Shown one piece after another: positions 25,123 to 34,439 of a DNA stretch of 62,960 bases. Each line of letters opens with the position of its first letter. The first letter of the stretch is position 1. Below the pieces are notes generated by a model. That model was not told the origin of the DNA, ran no database searches, and saw only the letters and a list, made by a program, of their open reading frames with translations. Source of the DNA: a bacterium (GTDB lineage: Bacteria > Myxococcota_A > UBA9160 > UBA6930). The stretch is from NCBI GenBank assembly GCA_024226235.1, contig JAAELW010000228.1, forward strand, positions 1 through 62,960. Direction: 5' to 3'. The position numbers and the translations under genes were made by a program.

Positions 25123-25899
25123 ATGCCCACGAACTCCCCTTACGAAATCTCGGTGACTGAAAGCGGTGCGATCCCCCGCATGTGGGTGCTCGCGATCGGC
25201 GTCTTCTCCTACGTCCTGTTCCTGGGGATCTTCCTCTACCTGATCGGATTCATCGGGGGGTTCATCGTTCCCAAGACCCTCGACTCAGGCGCGCAGGGGC
25301 CCGTGCTCCAGGCGGTGCTGATCAACCTCGGGCTGCTTGGACTGTTCGCGATCCAGCACAGCATCATGGCGAGAACCGGGTTCAAGCAGTGGTTGATCCG
25401 TTTCATTCCGGCACCGCTCGAGCGCAGCCTCTACGTCCTGCTGACCAACCTGATCCTGATTGCGTTGGTCTGGCAGTGGCGCACGTTGCCGGGGATCGTC
25501 TGGGAAACGGAGGGAGCGGCGGCGACCCTGCTGCTGGGCCTGTTCTTCTTGGGCTGGGGCATCGTACTGCTCTCGACCTTCCTGATCGATCACATGGACC
25601 TGTTCGGGATGAAGCAGGCCGTCTTCTTTGCGACGGGACGGCCCTACACGAACCCCGAGTTCAAGGAGATCCTGCTCTACAAGGTCGTCCGGCACCCGCT
25701 GATGCTGGGCTTCCTGGTGACGTTCTGGGCGGCTCCGGTGATGACGATGTCGCGTTTCTTCTTCGCGAGCGTCTGCACCGTCTACATCCTGATCGCGCTG
25801 TACATCGAGGAGCGCACGCTAGTCGAATTGCACGGCGATGATTACCGCGCGTATCAGCAGCGCGTGCGGATGTTGCTACCGATCCCGAGGAGCAGATAG
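25123..25899 (+). CDS. NnrU/MddA-like membrane methyltransferase
   Basis: 258 aa; ATG 25123 preceded by CAGGAG, so the track's longer start is rejected. It has six or so membrane helices and the conserved segments of the isoprenylcysteine-methyltransferase superfamily: FAIQHSIMARTGFK near the second helix, YKVVRHPLMLGFLVTFWAAPVMT, and YIEERTLVELHGDDYRAYQQRV. Its length and motifs resemble methanethiol S-methyltransferase MddA, which makes dimethylsulfide, and NnrU. Assigning MddA activity is inference from overall resemblance only. Confidence 0.75.
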   Translation: MPTNSPYEISVTESGAIPRMWVLAIGVFSYVLFLGIFLYLIGFIGGFIVPKTLDSGAQGPVLQAVLINLGLLGLFAIQHSIMARTGFKQWLIRFIPAPLERSLYVLLTNLILIALVWQWRTLPGIVWETEGAAATLLLGLFFLGWGIVLLSTFLIDHMDLFGMKQAVFFATGRPYTNPEFKEILLYKVVRHPLMLGFLVTFWAAPVMTMSRFFFASVCTVYILIALYIEERTLVELHGDDYRAYQQRVRMLLPIPRSR

Positions 25900-25923
25900 C
25901 GAAGCAGGGATGGGGCCAGTAGC

Positions 25924-27144
25924 TCAGTCGGGAGCCTCTCCCAATAGATCTGAAGGCAGTCCTACCGAGACAGGGATCGGGCGGTAGAGCCCGAGTTCGT
26001 CGACCAGGCGGCCCAGCACCTCTCCCGCATCACCATCGGGCCCGGCGAACAAGTTGCATACGTAGGTGAACGTCACACGTCCCGGGGCTGACAGTTGGGG
26101 ATGGGCCTTGGCCGCATAGCAAGCGGTGTGCGGGTCGTAGCCACCTGGCTGACTCGGATCGAATTCCGGCATCCGGAACAGTGGGCGCCTGGGAGACCAG
26201 GGGCCGGATAGTGATGGCGCAGTCCGCACCCAGACCGTGTCGGACGCAAGACCCTCGGGAAAGTCGCCCTGCAGACTCGGATGGGCGTAGAGCGAGAGCC
26301 AGACACCTTCGCTCGGCAGGTAGTGCACGCTCATCTCCGTGGCGTCGTCCTGCATCAGGATCTTTGCTCCGAGCGGCCGCAAGCCCGCTTGCCAGTGGCC
26401 ATCGGTCGCCAGGGTTTCGAGACCGGACTCGAGATCCGACCTTCCGGACTCGAGATGGGCCAGGGGCAGGCGCACGAGAATTCGCGGGTAGGATCTCGCC
26501 TGGCGATCCAGGAAGGTGAAGAAGTAGACGTGCTCTTCGTGAACGACCATCGCACTCACGGGCAGCGCCAACGACCCGTGGCTCAGCCGGAGACGTTCGA
26601 ACCGCCACTCCGCGGGGTCCTGCTGCGGATTGGAAATACGGGCGAGTTCGACTCCGGTGAAGCCGAACGGCATCGCCAGGGGGCCGCGCGGAGGTGCGGA
26701 CTCGACTTCGAGCAAACCGATGTACAGGTCCTCCCGGTACGTGAAGCCGTCGAAGAGCCACCACCACTTCCCGGTTTCGCCGCGATCCAGGAACGCTGCG
26801 GCTCCGTCTGGTCCGGTGCCCCAGCGATAGTCAATGGACCAATGCCCCTCGGCATCGCAATGGGATACTGCAATCGAATTGCGGACGAACGCTGCACCGC
26901 GGCGACTCCGCTGATCCGGCTCCCCAACGAACGTGTCGCCGAACAGCCAGAGGCTCCGGCCGGGTGCGAGTGGCACGGAGAAAGCAGCATCGCCGCCGAG
27001 CCAGCCTTGCTGGTAGGGAAAGGCCGGATCGCAATGCGTCGTTTCGGGCGGCGGCAGCGGAGAGAGGCAGCCCGACAGGCCCACACAGGCGAGCGCGACG
27101 AGTGCCGGCCAGCCGATTGCGAATCGAACGTAGAGGGTTTTCAC
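25924..27144 (-). CDS. Lipoprotein, DUF4185-like beta-propeller
   Basis: 406 aa starting at GTG 27144 with GGAG upstream; the track's earlier Met would overlap the divergent transporter gene. A lipobox (VGLSGC) closes the signal. The body shows sugar-hydrolase-like five-blade-propeller features: RSLWLFGDTFVGEPD, FVRNSIAV, KWWWLFDGFTYREDLYIGL, MSVHYLPSEGVWLSLYAHP. This matches DUF4185/GH43-like proteins of unknown substrate. Probably anchored in the outer membrane or periplasm. Confidence 0.6.
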   Translation of the reverse strand: MKTLYVRFAIGWPALVALACVGLSGCLSPLPPPETTHCDPAFPYQQGWLGGDAAFSVPLAPGRSLWLFGDTFVGEPDQRSRRGAAFVRNSIAVSHCDAEGHWSIDYRWGTGPDGAAAFLDRGETGKWWWLFDGFTYREDLYIGLLEVESAPPRGPLAMPFGFTGVELARISNPQQDPAEWRFERLRLSHGSLALPVSAMVVHEEHVYFFTFLDRQARSYPRILVRLPLAHLESGRSDLESGLETLATDGHWQAGLRPLGAKILMQDDATEMSVHYLPSEGVWLSLYAHPSLQGDFPEGLASDTVWVRTAPSLSGPWSPRRPLFRMPEFDPSQPGGYDPHTACYAAKAHPQLSAPGRVTFTYVCNLFAGPDGDAGEVLGRLVDELGLYRPIPVSVGLPSDLLGEAPD

Positions 27145-27181
27145 CGGCTCCGAACGTAGCGTGGGCGGGTAGACTGGCAGC

Positions 27182-28540
27182 ATGCGGGTATCCGCCGACA
27201 CCCTGGCGCGTCCGTTCGTCGCGTTCGTGGAGCGCTTCTATCCGGATTCGTTCGTATTCGCGATCCTGCTGACAGGCGCGACCTTCGCACTCACAATCGG
27301 GCTCACCGAGACACCGGGAGGGGAGGCGCTCGAAATCTGGGGGCACGGCCTGAAGGGCTTGCTGCCATTCATCACCCAGATCGCATTGACCTTGCTCTGC
27401 GCCCATTCCCTGGCCCACACGGATCTCGTGCGGGCCGCTCTCGAGGCAATGGCCCGCTGGCCGCGAAGCGAGCCCCAGGCCTATGCATGGGTTGCGGTGG
27501 TCGCGGGCGTGGGCAGCCTGATCGCGTGGTCGCTGGGCCTGGTCGTCGGCGCATTGATCGCGCTGGGAGTGGCCCGAGCCGGGCGAACGCGCGGCCTCCG
27601 GCTCCACTATCCGTTGCTCGTGGCCAGCGCCTACGCCGGATTCGTGGTCTGGCATATGGGTTATTCCAGCTCCGCGGCACTCTTCGTGGCCACTCCAGGG
27701 CACGCGCTCGAGGCGATGACCGGCGTCATCCCCGTCACGGAGACGATCTTCGCCCCGTGGAACCTGACCCTCGCCATCCTCACGATCGCCGCAGTCGCGG
27801 CTGTCTGCGCGAGCCTGACTCCCAGGGATGCGGCGCCGGTCGAGTCGGCACCGGTCGAGTGGATCGACACCAGCCCCACACCCGAGCCGAGCGCGCCCGA
27901 TCGCTCGACCTTCGGTCGCCGGCTCGAGCACTCCCGCTGGATCTCGACGGCGATCGGAGCGCTGCTGCTTGCCTATCTGTTCCGCTGGTTCCGAGCCCGA
28001 GGGCTCGAGCTGACGCTCGACGTGGTCAACTGGTCCTTCCTGGGGCTCGGTCTCGTGCTCGCCCGTTCGCCGATCCACTATGTGTCTCTGGTTCAGGGTG
28101 CCGGGCGGACCCTGGGGCCGATCATCCTCCAGTATCCGTTCTACGCCGGCATCATGGCGCTGATGACCGGAACCGATCTGGTCCACCTGTTCTCCGACGG
28201 CTTCGTCGCACTGGCCTCGCCGGAGACACTCGGATTCTGGGCCTTCCTCTCCGGTGGCGCTCTCAACTTCTTCGTACCCTCTGGAGGTGGCCAATGGGCC
28301 GTCCAGGGGCCGATCTTCCTGGAGGCCGCCCAGAAGCTCGGCGTGGCGGCGCCGGTCGTCGTGATGGGAGTGGCCTACGGCGACCAATGGACCAATCTGA
28401 TCCAACCATTCTGGACACTTCCCCTGCTGGCGATCGCGGGCCTCCGGGCCGGCGCCATCATGGGCTACTGCTTCGTGGTGTTCCTGGTGACGTTCGTGCT
28501 GTTCGGGGGCGGCCTGCTGCTGGTCGGGTCCGGAGGTTGA
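27182..28540 (+). CDS. Short-chain fatty-acid transporter, AtoE family
   Basis: 452 aa, about 10-12 membrane helices. Family segments are recognisable: FVERFYPDSFVFAILLTGATFAL, WGHGLKGLLPFITQIALTLL, HYPLLVASAYAGFVVWHMGYSSSAAL, and FLSGGALNFFVPSGGGQWAVQGPIFLEAA (the most conserved SCFA_trans motif). It is predicted to import short-chain fatty acids such as acetoacetate or butyrate. It is followed by an acyl-CoA ligase gene, which makes metabolic sense. A loop of about 50 hydrophilic residues separates the two halves. Confidence 0.9.
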   Translation: MRVSADTLARPFVAFVERFYPDSFVFAILLTGATFALTIGLTETPGGEALEIWGHGLKGLLPFITQIALTLLCAHSLAHTDLVRAALEAMARWPRSEPQAYAWVAVVAGVGSLIAWSLGLVVGALIALGVARAGRTRGLRLHYPLLVASAYAGFVVWHMGYSSSAALFVATPGHALEAMTGVIPVTETIFAPWNLTLAILTIAAVAAVCASLTPRDAAPVESAPVEWIDTSPTPEPSAPDRSTFGRRLEHSRWISTAIGALLLAYLFRWFRARGLELTLDVVNWSFLGLGLVLARSPIHYVSLVQGAGRTLGPIILQYPFYAGIMALMTGTDLVHLFSDGFVALASPETLGFWAFLSGGALNFFVPSGGGQWAVQGPIFLEAAQKLGVAAPVVVMGVAYGDQWTNLIQPFWTLPLLAIAGLRAGAIMGYCFVVFLVTFVLFGGGLLLVGSGG

Positions 28541-28632
28541 ATCGCGTCGGGCTGGCTACCATTGCTTCCTGATCGGGCCATCGCATTGCGGTGCCCCCCC
28601 GGCAATACGGCCTGAACTGGAGCACCACCCCT

Positions 28633-30246
28633 ATGAGTCTACGAGGTACCGGCCAAGGCGGTCCCCTGCTCCGGACCCTGGAGATCTTCCAGGTCCTGGG
28701 CGATAGCGGCTTCTTGAGCCCGCGCTTCCTGGCAACCCTGCTTCCCGCGGCCAGGAAATTCGGCAGTACCACCGCCGCGGGCTTTTCGGCCGCTGCGGCC
28801 CGCAACCCGAACCAGCCCGCCGTGATCGACGAAGCGGGGACGATCACATTCAAGGAACTCGACGAAACGACCAACGCGATCGCACGGGGGTTGCACGCTG
28901 CCGGCGTCGGGCCGGGCGACGGCGTCGGACTCTTCGCGCGCAACCACAGGGGTTTCGTCCAGGCCCAGATCGCGTTGGACAAGCTCGGCGCCAACTCGTT
29001 GCTGTTGAACACGGGCTTCGCGCCGCCTCAACTGCAGGAGGTCTGCACTCGAGAAGGCACCAAGGTCCTCCTCTACGACGAAGAATTCCGCGCCATCGTC
29101 GAGGGTGGTGCCAGCGACCACGTGGGCTTCCTGACCTGGGCGGACTCGGAGGACGTGCCGGAGACAACGCTCTCCCAGCTTGCGGGCGCCCATCCCACGG
29201 GGCCCATCGACCCGCCGTCACAACCTGGCCGCACCACGATCCTGACTTCCGGAACCACCGGCACGCCGAAGGGTGCCCAGCGCACAGTGAAGAGCCAGGG
29301 CATCGACGGACTGATCGGGCTCTTTGGCCGCATGCCGCTGCGAACCGGGACCCGGAACCTGATCGTGGCTCCCACCTTCCACTCCTGGGGTGGCCTGCAC
29401 CTGCTTCTCGCGTCCCAGCTGGGATGCACAGCGGTCCTGCGCCGACGCTTCGATCCGGAAGACACCCTCGCCGCAATCCAGGAGCACCGGCCGGAAGTCC
29501 TGGCCGTGGTACCGGTGATGATGCAGCGCATCCTGGCGTTGGGTGACGACGTGATCGGCCGCTACGACACCTCGTCGCTCGAAGCCGTCTGCGCCAGCGG
29601 CTCCGCGCTACCCGGCGAGCTGGCCCTGCGTTGGATGAACACCTTCGGCGACAACATCTACAACCTCTACGGCTCGACAGAGGTGGCCCAGGCCTCGATC
29701 GCGATGCCCGACGAGCTGCGTTCGGCCCCGGGTACTGCCGGTCGCCCTCCTCGGGGCGTCACGGTGCGCATCCTCGACAGCCAAGGGCACGAAGTTCCCC
29801 AGGGTGTCACCGGACGTATCTTCGTCGGCAACGACAACCAGTTCGAGGGCTATACCGGCGGCGGAAACAAGGAGATCATCGACGGCCTGATGTCGAGCGG
29901 CGACGTCGGCCATTTCGATGAGAACGGTCTGCTCTTCGTCGACGGCCGCGACGACGACATGATCATCTCGGGCGGTGAGAACGTCTTCCCGCGCGAGGTC
30001 GAAGACCTGCTCGCGGACCACGAGGATGTCGTCGAAGCCGCGGTGGTCGGCGTCCCCGACGAAGAGTTCGGCCAGCGGCTGAAGGGCTTCGTCGTCCTCC
30101 GCGAGGGCGGCAGCGCCGACGAAGCCGCACTGAAGGACTACGTCAAGAGCCACCTGGCCCGCTACAAGGTGCCGCGCGAAATCGCGTTCCTGGACGCCCT
30201 ACCTCGAAACCCCACCGGCAAGGTTCTCAAACGACAACTGGATTGA
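28633..30246 (+). CDS. Acyl-CoA synthetase (AMP-binding enzyme)
   Basis: 537 aa from ATG 28633 with GGAG 11 bases upstream; the track's GTG 28591 precedes a Pro-rich run and is unlikely. Adenylate-forming motifs are TSGTTGTPKGAQ (A3), IYNLYGSTEVAQ (A5), VDGRDDDMIISGGENVFPREVE (A8) and NPTGKVLKRQLD with the catalytic Lys (A10). It resembles FadD-type fatty acyl-CoA ligases with a hydrophobic N-terminal extension. It activates a fatty or carboxylic acid with ATP and CoA. Confidence 0.9.
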   Translation: MSLRGTGQGGPLLRTLEIFQVLGDSGFLSPRFLATLLPAARKFGSTTAAGFSAAAARNPNQPAVIDEAGTITFKELDETTNAIARGLHAAGVGPGDGVGLFARNHRGFVQAQIALDKLGANSLLLNTGFAPPQLQEVCTREGTKVLLYDEEFRAIVEGGASDHVGFLTWADSEDVPETTLSQLAGAHPTGPIDPPSQPGRTTILTSGTTGTPKGAQRTVKSQGIDGLIGLFGRMPLRTGTRNLIVAPTFHSWGGLHLLLASQLGCTAVLRRRFDPEDTLAAIQEHRPEVLAVVPVMMQRILALGDDVIGRYDTSSLEAVCASGSALPGELALRWMNTFGDNIYNLYGSTEVAQASIAMPDELRSAPGTAGRPPRGVTVRILDSQGHEVPQGVTGRIFVGNDNQFEGYTGGGNKEIIDGLMSSGDVGHFDENGLLFVDGRDDDMIISGGENVFPREVEDLLADHEDVVEAAVVGVPDEEFGQRLKGFVVLREGGSADEAALKDYVKSHLARYKVPREIAFLDALPRNPTGKVLKRQLD

Positions 30247-30262
30247 GAAGTGGGGCCGCTTC

Positions 30263-31180
30263 TCAGCTCTCCAGGCCGCCGTCGAAATCCATGCCGTTCA
30301 TTCCGGCGTTCTTGCGTGCTTGCTTCACCATGTCGCGCACGATTGGGCCAAGGGTCGTCGGATCGGAAACTGGCGGGACCGTCGGCCCGCGGTGCCAGCC
30401 CTCGGCGATCGCCAACACGCCACCGGAAGCCTCGAATATGCGACCGGTCACGTCGCGCGATTCGGTACTGGCGAGCCAGGTCACGATCGGTGCGATCCAA
30501 CGGGGGCTCTGCGCTTCGCGCATCTCGTCGGTGATCTCGCCGGGCTGGAGATCCTCGGTGAGCCGCGTGAGTGCGCCGGGTGCGATGCAGTTCACCGTCA
30601 CGCCATACCGCTTGAGCTCGCGGGAAGCGATGATCGTAAACGCGGCGATACCGGCCTTTGCCGCACCGTAGTTGGTCTGACCCGCGTTGCCGTAGATTCC
30701 GGAGACGGAGCTCGTGTTGATCAAGCGAGCGTCCACCGGGTTGCCCGCCTTGCTCTGCTCCCGCCAGTAGCCAGCAGCATGATGAGCGGGAGCGAAAGTA
30801 CCCTTCAGGTGGACCTGGATCACCGCATCCCACTCGCTCTCCTGCATGTTCACGAGCATGCGGTCGCGCAGGATTCCAGCATTGTTCACCAACGCATCGA
30901 GCCGGCCATAGGTATCGATGGCCTGCTGGATCATCTCCTTCGCCTGACCGAAGTCGCTCACATCGGATCCATTCGCCACGGCTTCCCCTCCGGAAGCCTT
31001 GATCTCGTTCACGACTTCGTCGGCCGGGCCGAGATCCGAACCGGTGCCATCACGGGCTCCGCCGAGATCGTTGACGACGACCTTGGCGCCGTGGTCGGCC
31101 AACATCAGTGCGTACTCACGACCGATACCTCGTCCGGCCCCGGTGACGATGACAACGCGATCTTCGCAGAAAGTACCCAT
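30263..31180 (-). CDS. SDR-family dehydrogenase (HSD17B4/FabG-like)
   Basis: 305 aa; ATG 31180 follows GGAGGC, so it is preferred to the track start. The NAD(P) motif is TGAGRGIG; NNAG is followed by the catalytic Ser (NTSSVSGIYG) and YGAAK (YxxxK). The insert VVVNDLGGARDGTGSDLGPADEVVNEI is typical of the peroxisomal multifunctional-enzyme-type 3-hydroxyacyl-CoA dehydrogenases. The C-terminus is longer than FabG. It probably acts in beta-oxidation or steroid metabolism, beside two acyl-CoA ligases. Confidence 0.9.
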   Translation of the reverse strand: MGTFCEDRVVIVTGAGRGIGREYALMLADHGAKVVVNDLGGARDGTGSDLGPADEVVNEIKASGGEAVANGSDVSDFGQAKEMIQQAIDTYGRLDALVNNAGILRDRMLVNMQESEWDAVIQVHLKGTFAPAHHAAGYWREQSKAGNPVDARLINTSSVSGIYGNAGQTNYGAAKAGIAAFTIIASRELKRYGVTVNCIAPGALTRLTEDLQPGEITDEMREAQSPRWIAPIVTWLASTESRDVTGRIFEASGGVLAIAEGWHRGPTVPPVSDPTTLGPIVRDMVKQARKNAGMNGMDFDGGLES

Positions 31181-31245
31181 GGCTTTGCCTCCATTCGAGG
31201 GCGGGACGGTAGCGCGTCTTGCCGCGCCAGGCTGCCCCTCGCAAA

Positions 31246-32862
31246 TCAGGTGAGCGCCCCCTCGACCACCCCACGCGCCCACTTGTAGTCGGCTTTGCCG
31301 TTCGGCGCACGGCGCACCTGGTCGACCACGAAGATCTGTTTCGGAACCTTGTAGGCCGCGAGATTTCCCCGCGTGAATTCGCGCAGGGCTTCACCGTCGG
31401 TGCTGGCACCTGGACGCAATGAAGCCACCCCCGTGACTCGCTGACCGAATTTCTCGTCTTCGACGCCTACGACCAGACAGTCCACCACATCAGGGTGCTG
31501 CTTGACCGCTTCTTCCACCTCTTCCGGGTAGACCTTCTCACCCGCAGTGTTGATGCAATTCGAACCTCGACCGAGAAGTGTCAAACTGCCGTCTGCCTCG
31601 ACGATCGCCCAGTCACCGGGGAACGAGTAGCGTTTGCCATCGATGGTCTTGAATGTGGCGCGACTCTTTTCCTCGTCCTTGTAGTAGCCGATCGGAACAC
31701 TTCCACCGGCAGCCACCAACCCGGTCTCGCCCGAGCCCGGCACGACCTCTCGCCCGTCCTCGGTGAAGACCTTGGTGGTGGGGTTCATCGCAAACCTCGC
31801 GGTCTGGCCGATGTTTCCACGCGTGGTGACCTGCGTGCCCATGCTGCCCTCGCTGGAGCCCATCGCATCGATCAATACGAACGGGTGGTGCTCGAGCAGC
31901 TGCTCTTTCACTTCGGAAGTCCACATGACCCCTGACGAGACCACGAGCTTCACGCTGCTGGGATCGTAGGGTTGGCCCTTGTCCCTGGCCTCGGCAAACG
32001 CGCGCAGCATCGGCTTGGCAAATGCATCGCCGACGATCACCAACTGGCTCGCCTTCTCCCGCTGGGTGGTTGCCCATAGCTCGTGCGCATCGAATGAGCG
32101 CTCGGTCAGCATCACCACCCGAGCGCCAGTGCAATGGGGAACCATCACACCCAACCACATCCCCGTGCCGTGCATCAACGGGCAGGCAGGAATCGCGACT
32201 TCGCCAATTCCTTCTTCCCGCATCTTCGCCGCGATCTCGGGGATTTCCTGGACCTCGGGAATCCCCTGCGTGCCGAACGTGAATGCGTACCCGATGAAGC
32301 CTTGGAGCAAGCCCCCGATGTCATACATCACGCCCTTCGGCATGCCGGTCGTTCCGCCGGTGTAGAGCATGTAGACATCATCCGATGAGCGCGTGATGCG
32401 GGGTGCCGGATCGTTCCCCGCGACCAACGTCTCGAAGGGGATCGCTCCCTCGACGGATTCCCCGCCGTCATCGACTTCCACCCAGAGCTTCACCTTGGGT
32501 GCCTTGTCCTTCACGCGGGCCACGCGCTCGCCCAGACTCTTGTGGAAGAACAGTGCTTCGGCATCCGAATTCTCGAGCAGGTAGAGAAGTTCGTCGTCCA
32601 GGTAGCGGTAGTTGATATTGATGGGAACGTGACGACCCTTGAAGGCGCCAAACTGCGTCTCCAGGTACTCGGTACCGTTGTACAGATACAGGCCCACCTT
32701 CGAATCCGGCCCGAGTCCGGCGGCGGAGAGTGCGGAGGCAATTCGCGCGGCGCGGTCGTCGTACTTGCTCCAGGTGCGGCGGCTCTGGCCACAGACGAGC
32801 GCCTCGGCATCCCCGATCCGATCGGCGATGCCCTCCCAGAGCGTCGCGAAATGCATCTCCAT
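31246..32862 (-). CDS. Acyl-CoA synthetase (AMP-binding enzyme)
   Basis: 538 aa; ATG 32862 (MEMHFATLWEG) with AAGGGAA upstream is chosen over earlier starts. Motifs: YTGGTTGMPKGVMYD (A3), IDAMGSSEGSMG (A5), GRGSNCINTAGEKVYPEEVEE (A8), RRAPNGKADYKW (A10 Lys). This is the subgroup close to actinobacterial FadD-type ligases for steroid or branched substrates. The SDR gene follows on the same strand 65 bases downstream, so the two are likely co-transcribed. Confidence 0.9.
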   Translation of the reverse strand: MEMHFATLWEGIADRIGDAEALVCGQSRRTWSKYDDRAARIASALSAAGLGPDSKVGLYLYNGTEYLETQFGAFKGRHVPININYRYLDDELLYLLENSDAEALFFHKSLGERVARVKDKAPKVKLWVEVDDGGESVEGAIPFETLVAGNDPAPRITRSSDDVYMLYTGGTTGMPKGVMYDIGGLLQGFIGYAFTFGTQGIPEVQEIPEIAAKMREEGIGEVAIPACPLMHGTGMWLGVMVPHCTGARVVMLTERSFDAHELWATTQREKASQLVIVGDAFAKPMLRAFAEARDKGQPYDPSSVKLVVSSGVMWTSEVKEQLLEHHPFVLIDAMGSSEGSMGTQVTTRGNIGQTARFAMNPTTKVFTEDGREVVPGSGETGLVAAGGSVPIGYYKDEEKSRATFKTIDGKRYSFPGDWAIVEADGSLTLLGRGSNCINTAGEKVYPEEVEEAVKQHPDVVDCLVVGVEDEKFGQRVTGVASLRPGASTDGEALREFTRGNLAAYKVPKQIFVVDQVRRAPNGKADYKWARGVVEGALT

Positions 32863-32897
32863 GGTCGTTCCCTTCCCTTTCATGACTTGTGCGAAGC

Positions 32898-32915
32898 GGT
32901 CGATTGGACTCGACC
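32898..32915. promoter_or_regulatory. Inverted repeat GGTCGA-N6-TCGACC
   Basis: Perfect 6-base arms with a 6-base spacer in the 97-base gap between the divergent acyl-CoA ligase and LmeA-like genes. Candidate operator. Confidence 0.35.
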
Positions 32916-32959
32916 TCTCCCTCGATGTCAACCTGCTCCATCAGGCGTACCCTCGGGTG

Positions 32960-33598
32960 ATGCACTCGGACGCGATCGACCAGCTCCTGAGCAGCTACTT
33001 GAAGCAGCCCGTCCGGATGAGCTGGAAAGGCGCGGTCGCGGACACGATACGGGGGAGCTTCGAACTGCCGCGGGTGGAGCTGGGTGGGATCGCGACCGCC
33101 TGGGTGCCCTTCGAGGAGGTCGTCCTGGAAGCGGATCGTGTGATCTTCCATCCGGGCATTCCAGCCAGGCTGGCGATCGAGGCCCCTCGAATCGAACTGG
33201 CCGTCGGCCAGATCGAAATCGACCAGTGGATGGACCGTCTCCAGCTCCCCTTCCGACTGGCGCTGGAAGAGACCTCCCTCGTCCTCAAATCGAGTATTGC
33301 TGGCTTCGCGGTCGGAGAACTCGAAGCCAGCCTCGATGTGGTTGGCGGATGGTTCGTACTGAAGCCTCGACGCGCCAGTGTCCTCGGAATTCCTGGATTC
33401 ATGGCACCCTTGTTCCGGACCTACCTTCCGCTGCCACCGCTTCCAAAGGACGCCCGCCTGCTCGCGATCGGGCACGAGCCGGGCCTGCTACGTCTGACCC
33501 TGGAAGCCGACGACTTCGAGGAGCGGATCACTCCGGGTATCGTGGGTCGCTTGCAGAGGCGGATGATGCCGACGATAGGGCTCGGCAGCCCGTTCTGA
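32960..33598 (+). CDS. DUF2993/LmeA-like lipid-binding protein (provisional)
   Basis: 212 aa from ATG 32960 (GTG 32957 is adjacent; the track's long starts overlap the divergent ligase gene). No signal peptide is clear. The sequence alternates in long beta strands (VELGGIATAWVPFEEVVLEADRV, LAIEAPRIELAVGQIEID, FALEETSLVLKSSIAG-like), reminiscent of DUF2993/LmeA proteins that bind phospholipids. I am not certain of the family. It lies alone between a ligase and a convergent TetR gene. Confidence 0.55.
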   Translation: MHSDAIDQLLSSYLKQPVRMSWKGAVADTIRGSFELPRVELGGIATAWVPFEEVVLEADRVIFHPGIPARLAIEAPRIELAVGQIEIDQWMDRLQLPFRLALEETSLVLKSSIAGFAVGELEASLDVVGGWFVLKPRRASVLGIPGFMAPLFRTYLPLPPLPKDARLLAIGHEPGLLRLTLEADDFEERITPGIVGRLQRRMMPTIGLGSPF

Positions 33599-33648
33599 CT
33601 CCTCTGTCTCCTAGGATGAACACGCCCGCATCTGAACTCAGCCCAGGG

Positions 33649-34254
33649 TCAGGCGAGCAGCCGGCACAGCGTCCCTTGGATGACCACAGATGCACGTGCC
33701 CGACTCAGTCGTTGCTCGGATCGGAGCCGGTCCCAGGCCTCGAACGAAGTCGCCAGCTCGGCCGCGTCGACCAGCTCCGCGTCGACGCGTTCGAGCTCCG
33801 GGAGCCATCGCAGGAGATTCGCACGCAGCTCCCGCACGTAGGTTGCGTGGCTACCTCGAAGGTACTGGGAGTGCCAGCGTTGAAGCGCCGCCGAACGATG
33901 GTAGGGCGCAGCGCGCTCGAAGAGATCTGCCCGCCGCGCGACCAGTGCCTTTACCCGCTCCTCGACTCCGCCCTCGGGCTGGCCGGCTCTCACCAGCGGA
34001 CGAAGCTCCTCCCGCAATTCCGCATCCATCTCGGAGTAAAGGGTTTCCATGTCCGAGAAATGGCGGAATACGGTTCGGATCCCCACGCCCGCTCGCTCGG
34101 CCACCTGCTGCGCCGTGGGACGTGGACTGCCCTCCCCGATCAGCTCCATCAACGCCTGAACGATGGCCTTGCGGCTGCGCTCCGAGCGCCGGGCGCGACC
34201 ATCGGAGCGTTCGGCGTCAGAAGGCGGGGCCGTGTCGGGAGCGGTTCGGGCCAT
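33649..34254 (-). CDS. TetR-family transcriptional regulator
   Basis: 201 aa; Met 34254 (MARTAPDTAP) fits the family, and a TetR-like operator palindrome lies just upstream. The helix-turn-helix is IVQALMELIGEGSPRPTAQQVAERAGVGIRTVFRHFSDMETLY, followed by a helical ligand domain with an ARRADLFERAAPYHRSA segment. No effector gene is directly coupled; the LmeA-like gene is convergent. Confidence 0.88.
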   Translation of the reverse strand: MARTAPDTAPPSDAERSDGRARRSERSRKAIVQALMELIGEGSPRPTAQQVAERAGVGIRTVFRHFSDMETLYSEMDAELREELRPLVRAGQPEGGVEERVKALVARRADLFERAAPYHRSAALQRWHSQYLRGSHATYVRELRANLLRWLPELERVDAELVDAAELATSFEAWDRLRSEQRLSRARASVVIQGTLCRLLA

Positions 34255-34263
34255 GGACAAAAG

Positions 34264-34282
34264 ATGGCAGAAACCATGCCAT
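34264..34282. promoter_or_regulatory. Probable TetR operator ATGGCA-N7-TGCCAT
   Basis: A perfect palindrome with 6-base arms ending 10 bases upstream of the TetR start codon, a typical autoregulatory position. Confidence 0.45.
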
Positions 34283-34352
34283 AACTCGACCCCGGATCCT
34301 GCGGGGGCCTTTCGCACGCTGGTCTGGCGGCCGTTGGATGATTCTCCCAATA

Positions 34353-34378
34353 CGAACAGGAAGCCCGAACAGGAAGCC
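34353..34378 (+). repeat. 13-bp perfect tandem repeat
   Basis: CGAACAGGAAGCC occurs twice back to back (34353-34365, 34366-34378) in the gap between the divergent TetR and PilZ-like genes. Confidence 0.55.
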
Positions 34379-34439
34379 GGACCGATCCCGGATACCCATC
34401 TGCGCACGAGGTGCGTATCGGACACCCGCAACGCCTGAG

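Noticed and set aside
25911-25960. tRNA-like 5' half (GTAGCTCAGTCGG)
   Set aside because: It looks like a D-arm but there is no T-arm, no matching acceptor 3' half, and it overlaps the end of the DUF4185-like gene.
26831-28405. 524-aa minus-strand ORF
   Set aside because: Antisense of the AtoE-type transporter; His/Glu/Asp/Arg-rich shadow.
32542-34284. 580-aa plus-strand ORF
   Set aside because: Spans ligase antisense, LmeA-like shadow and TetR antisense; not a coherent protein.
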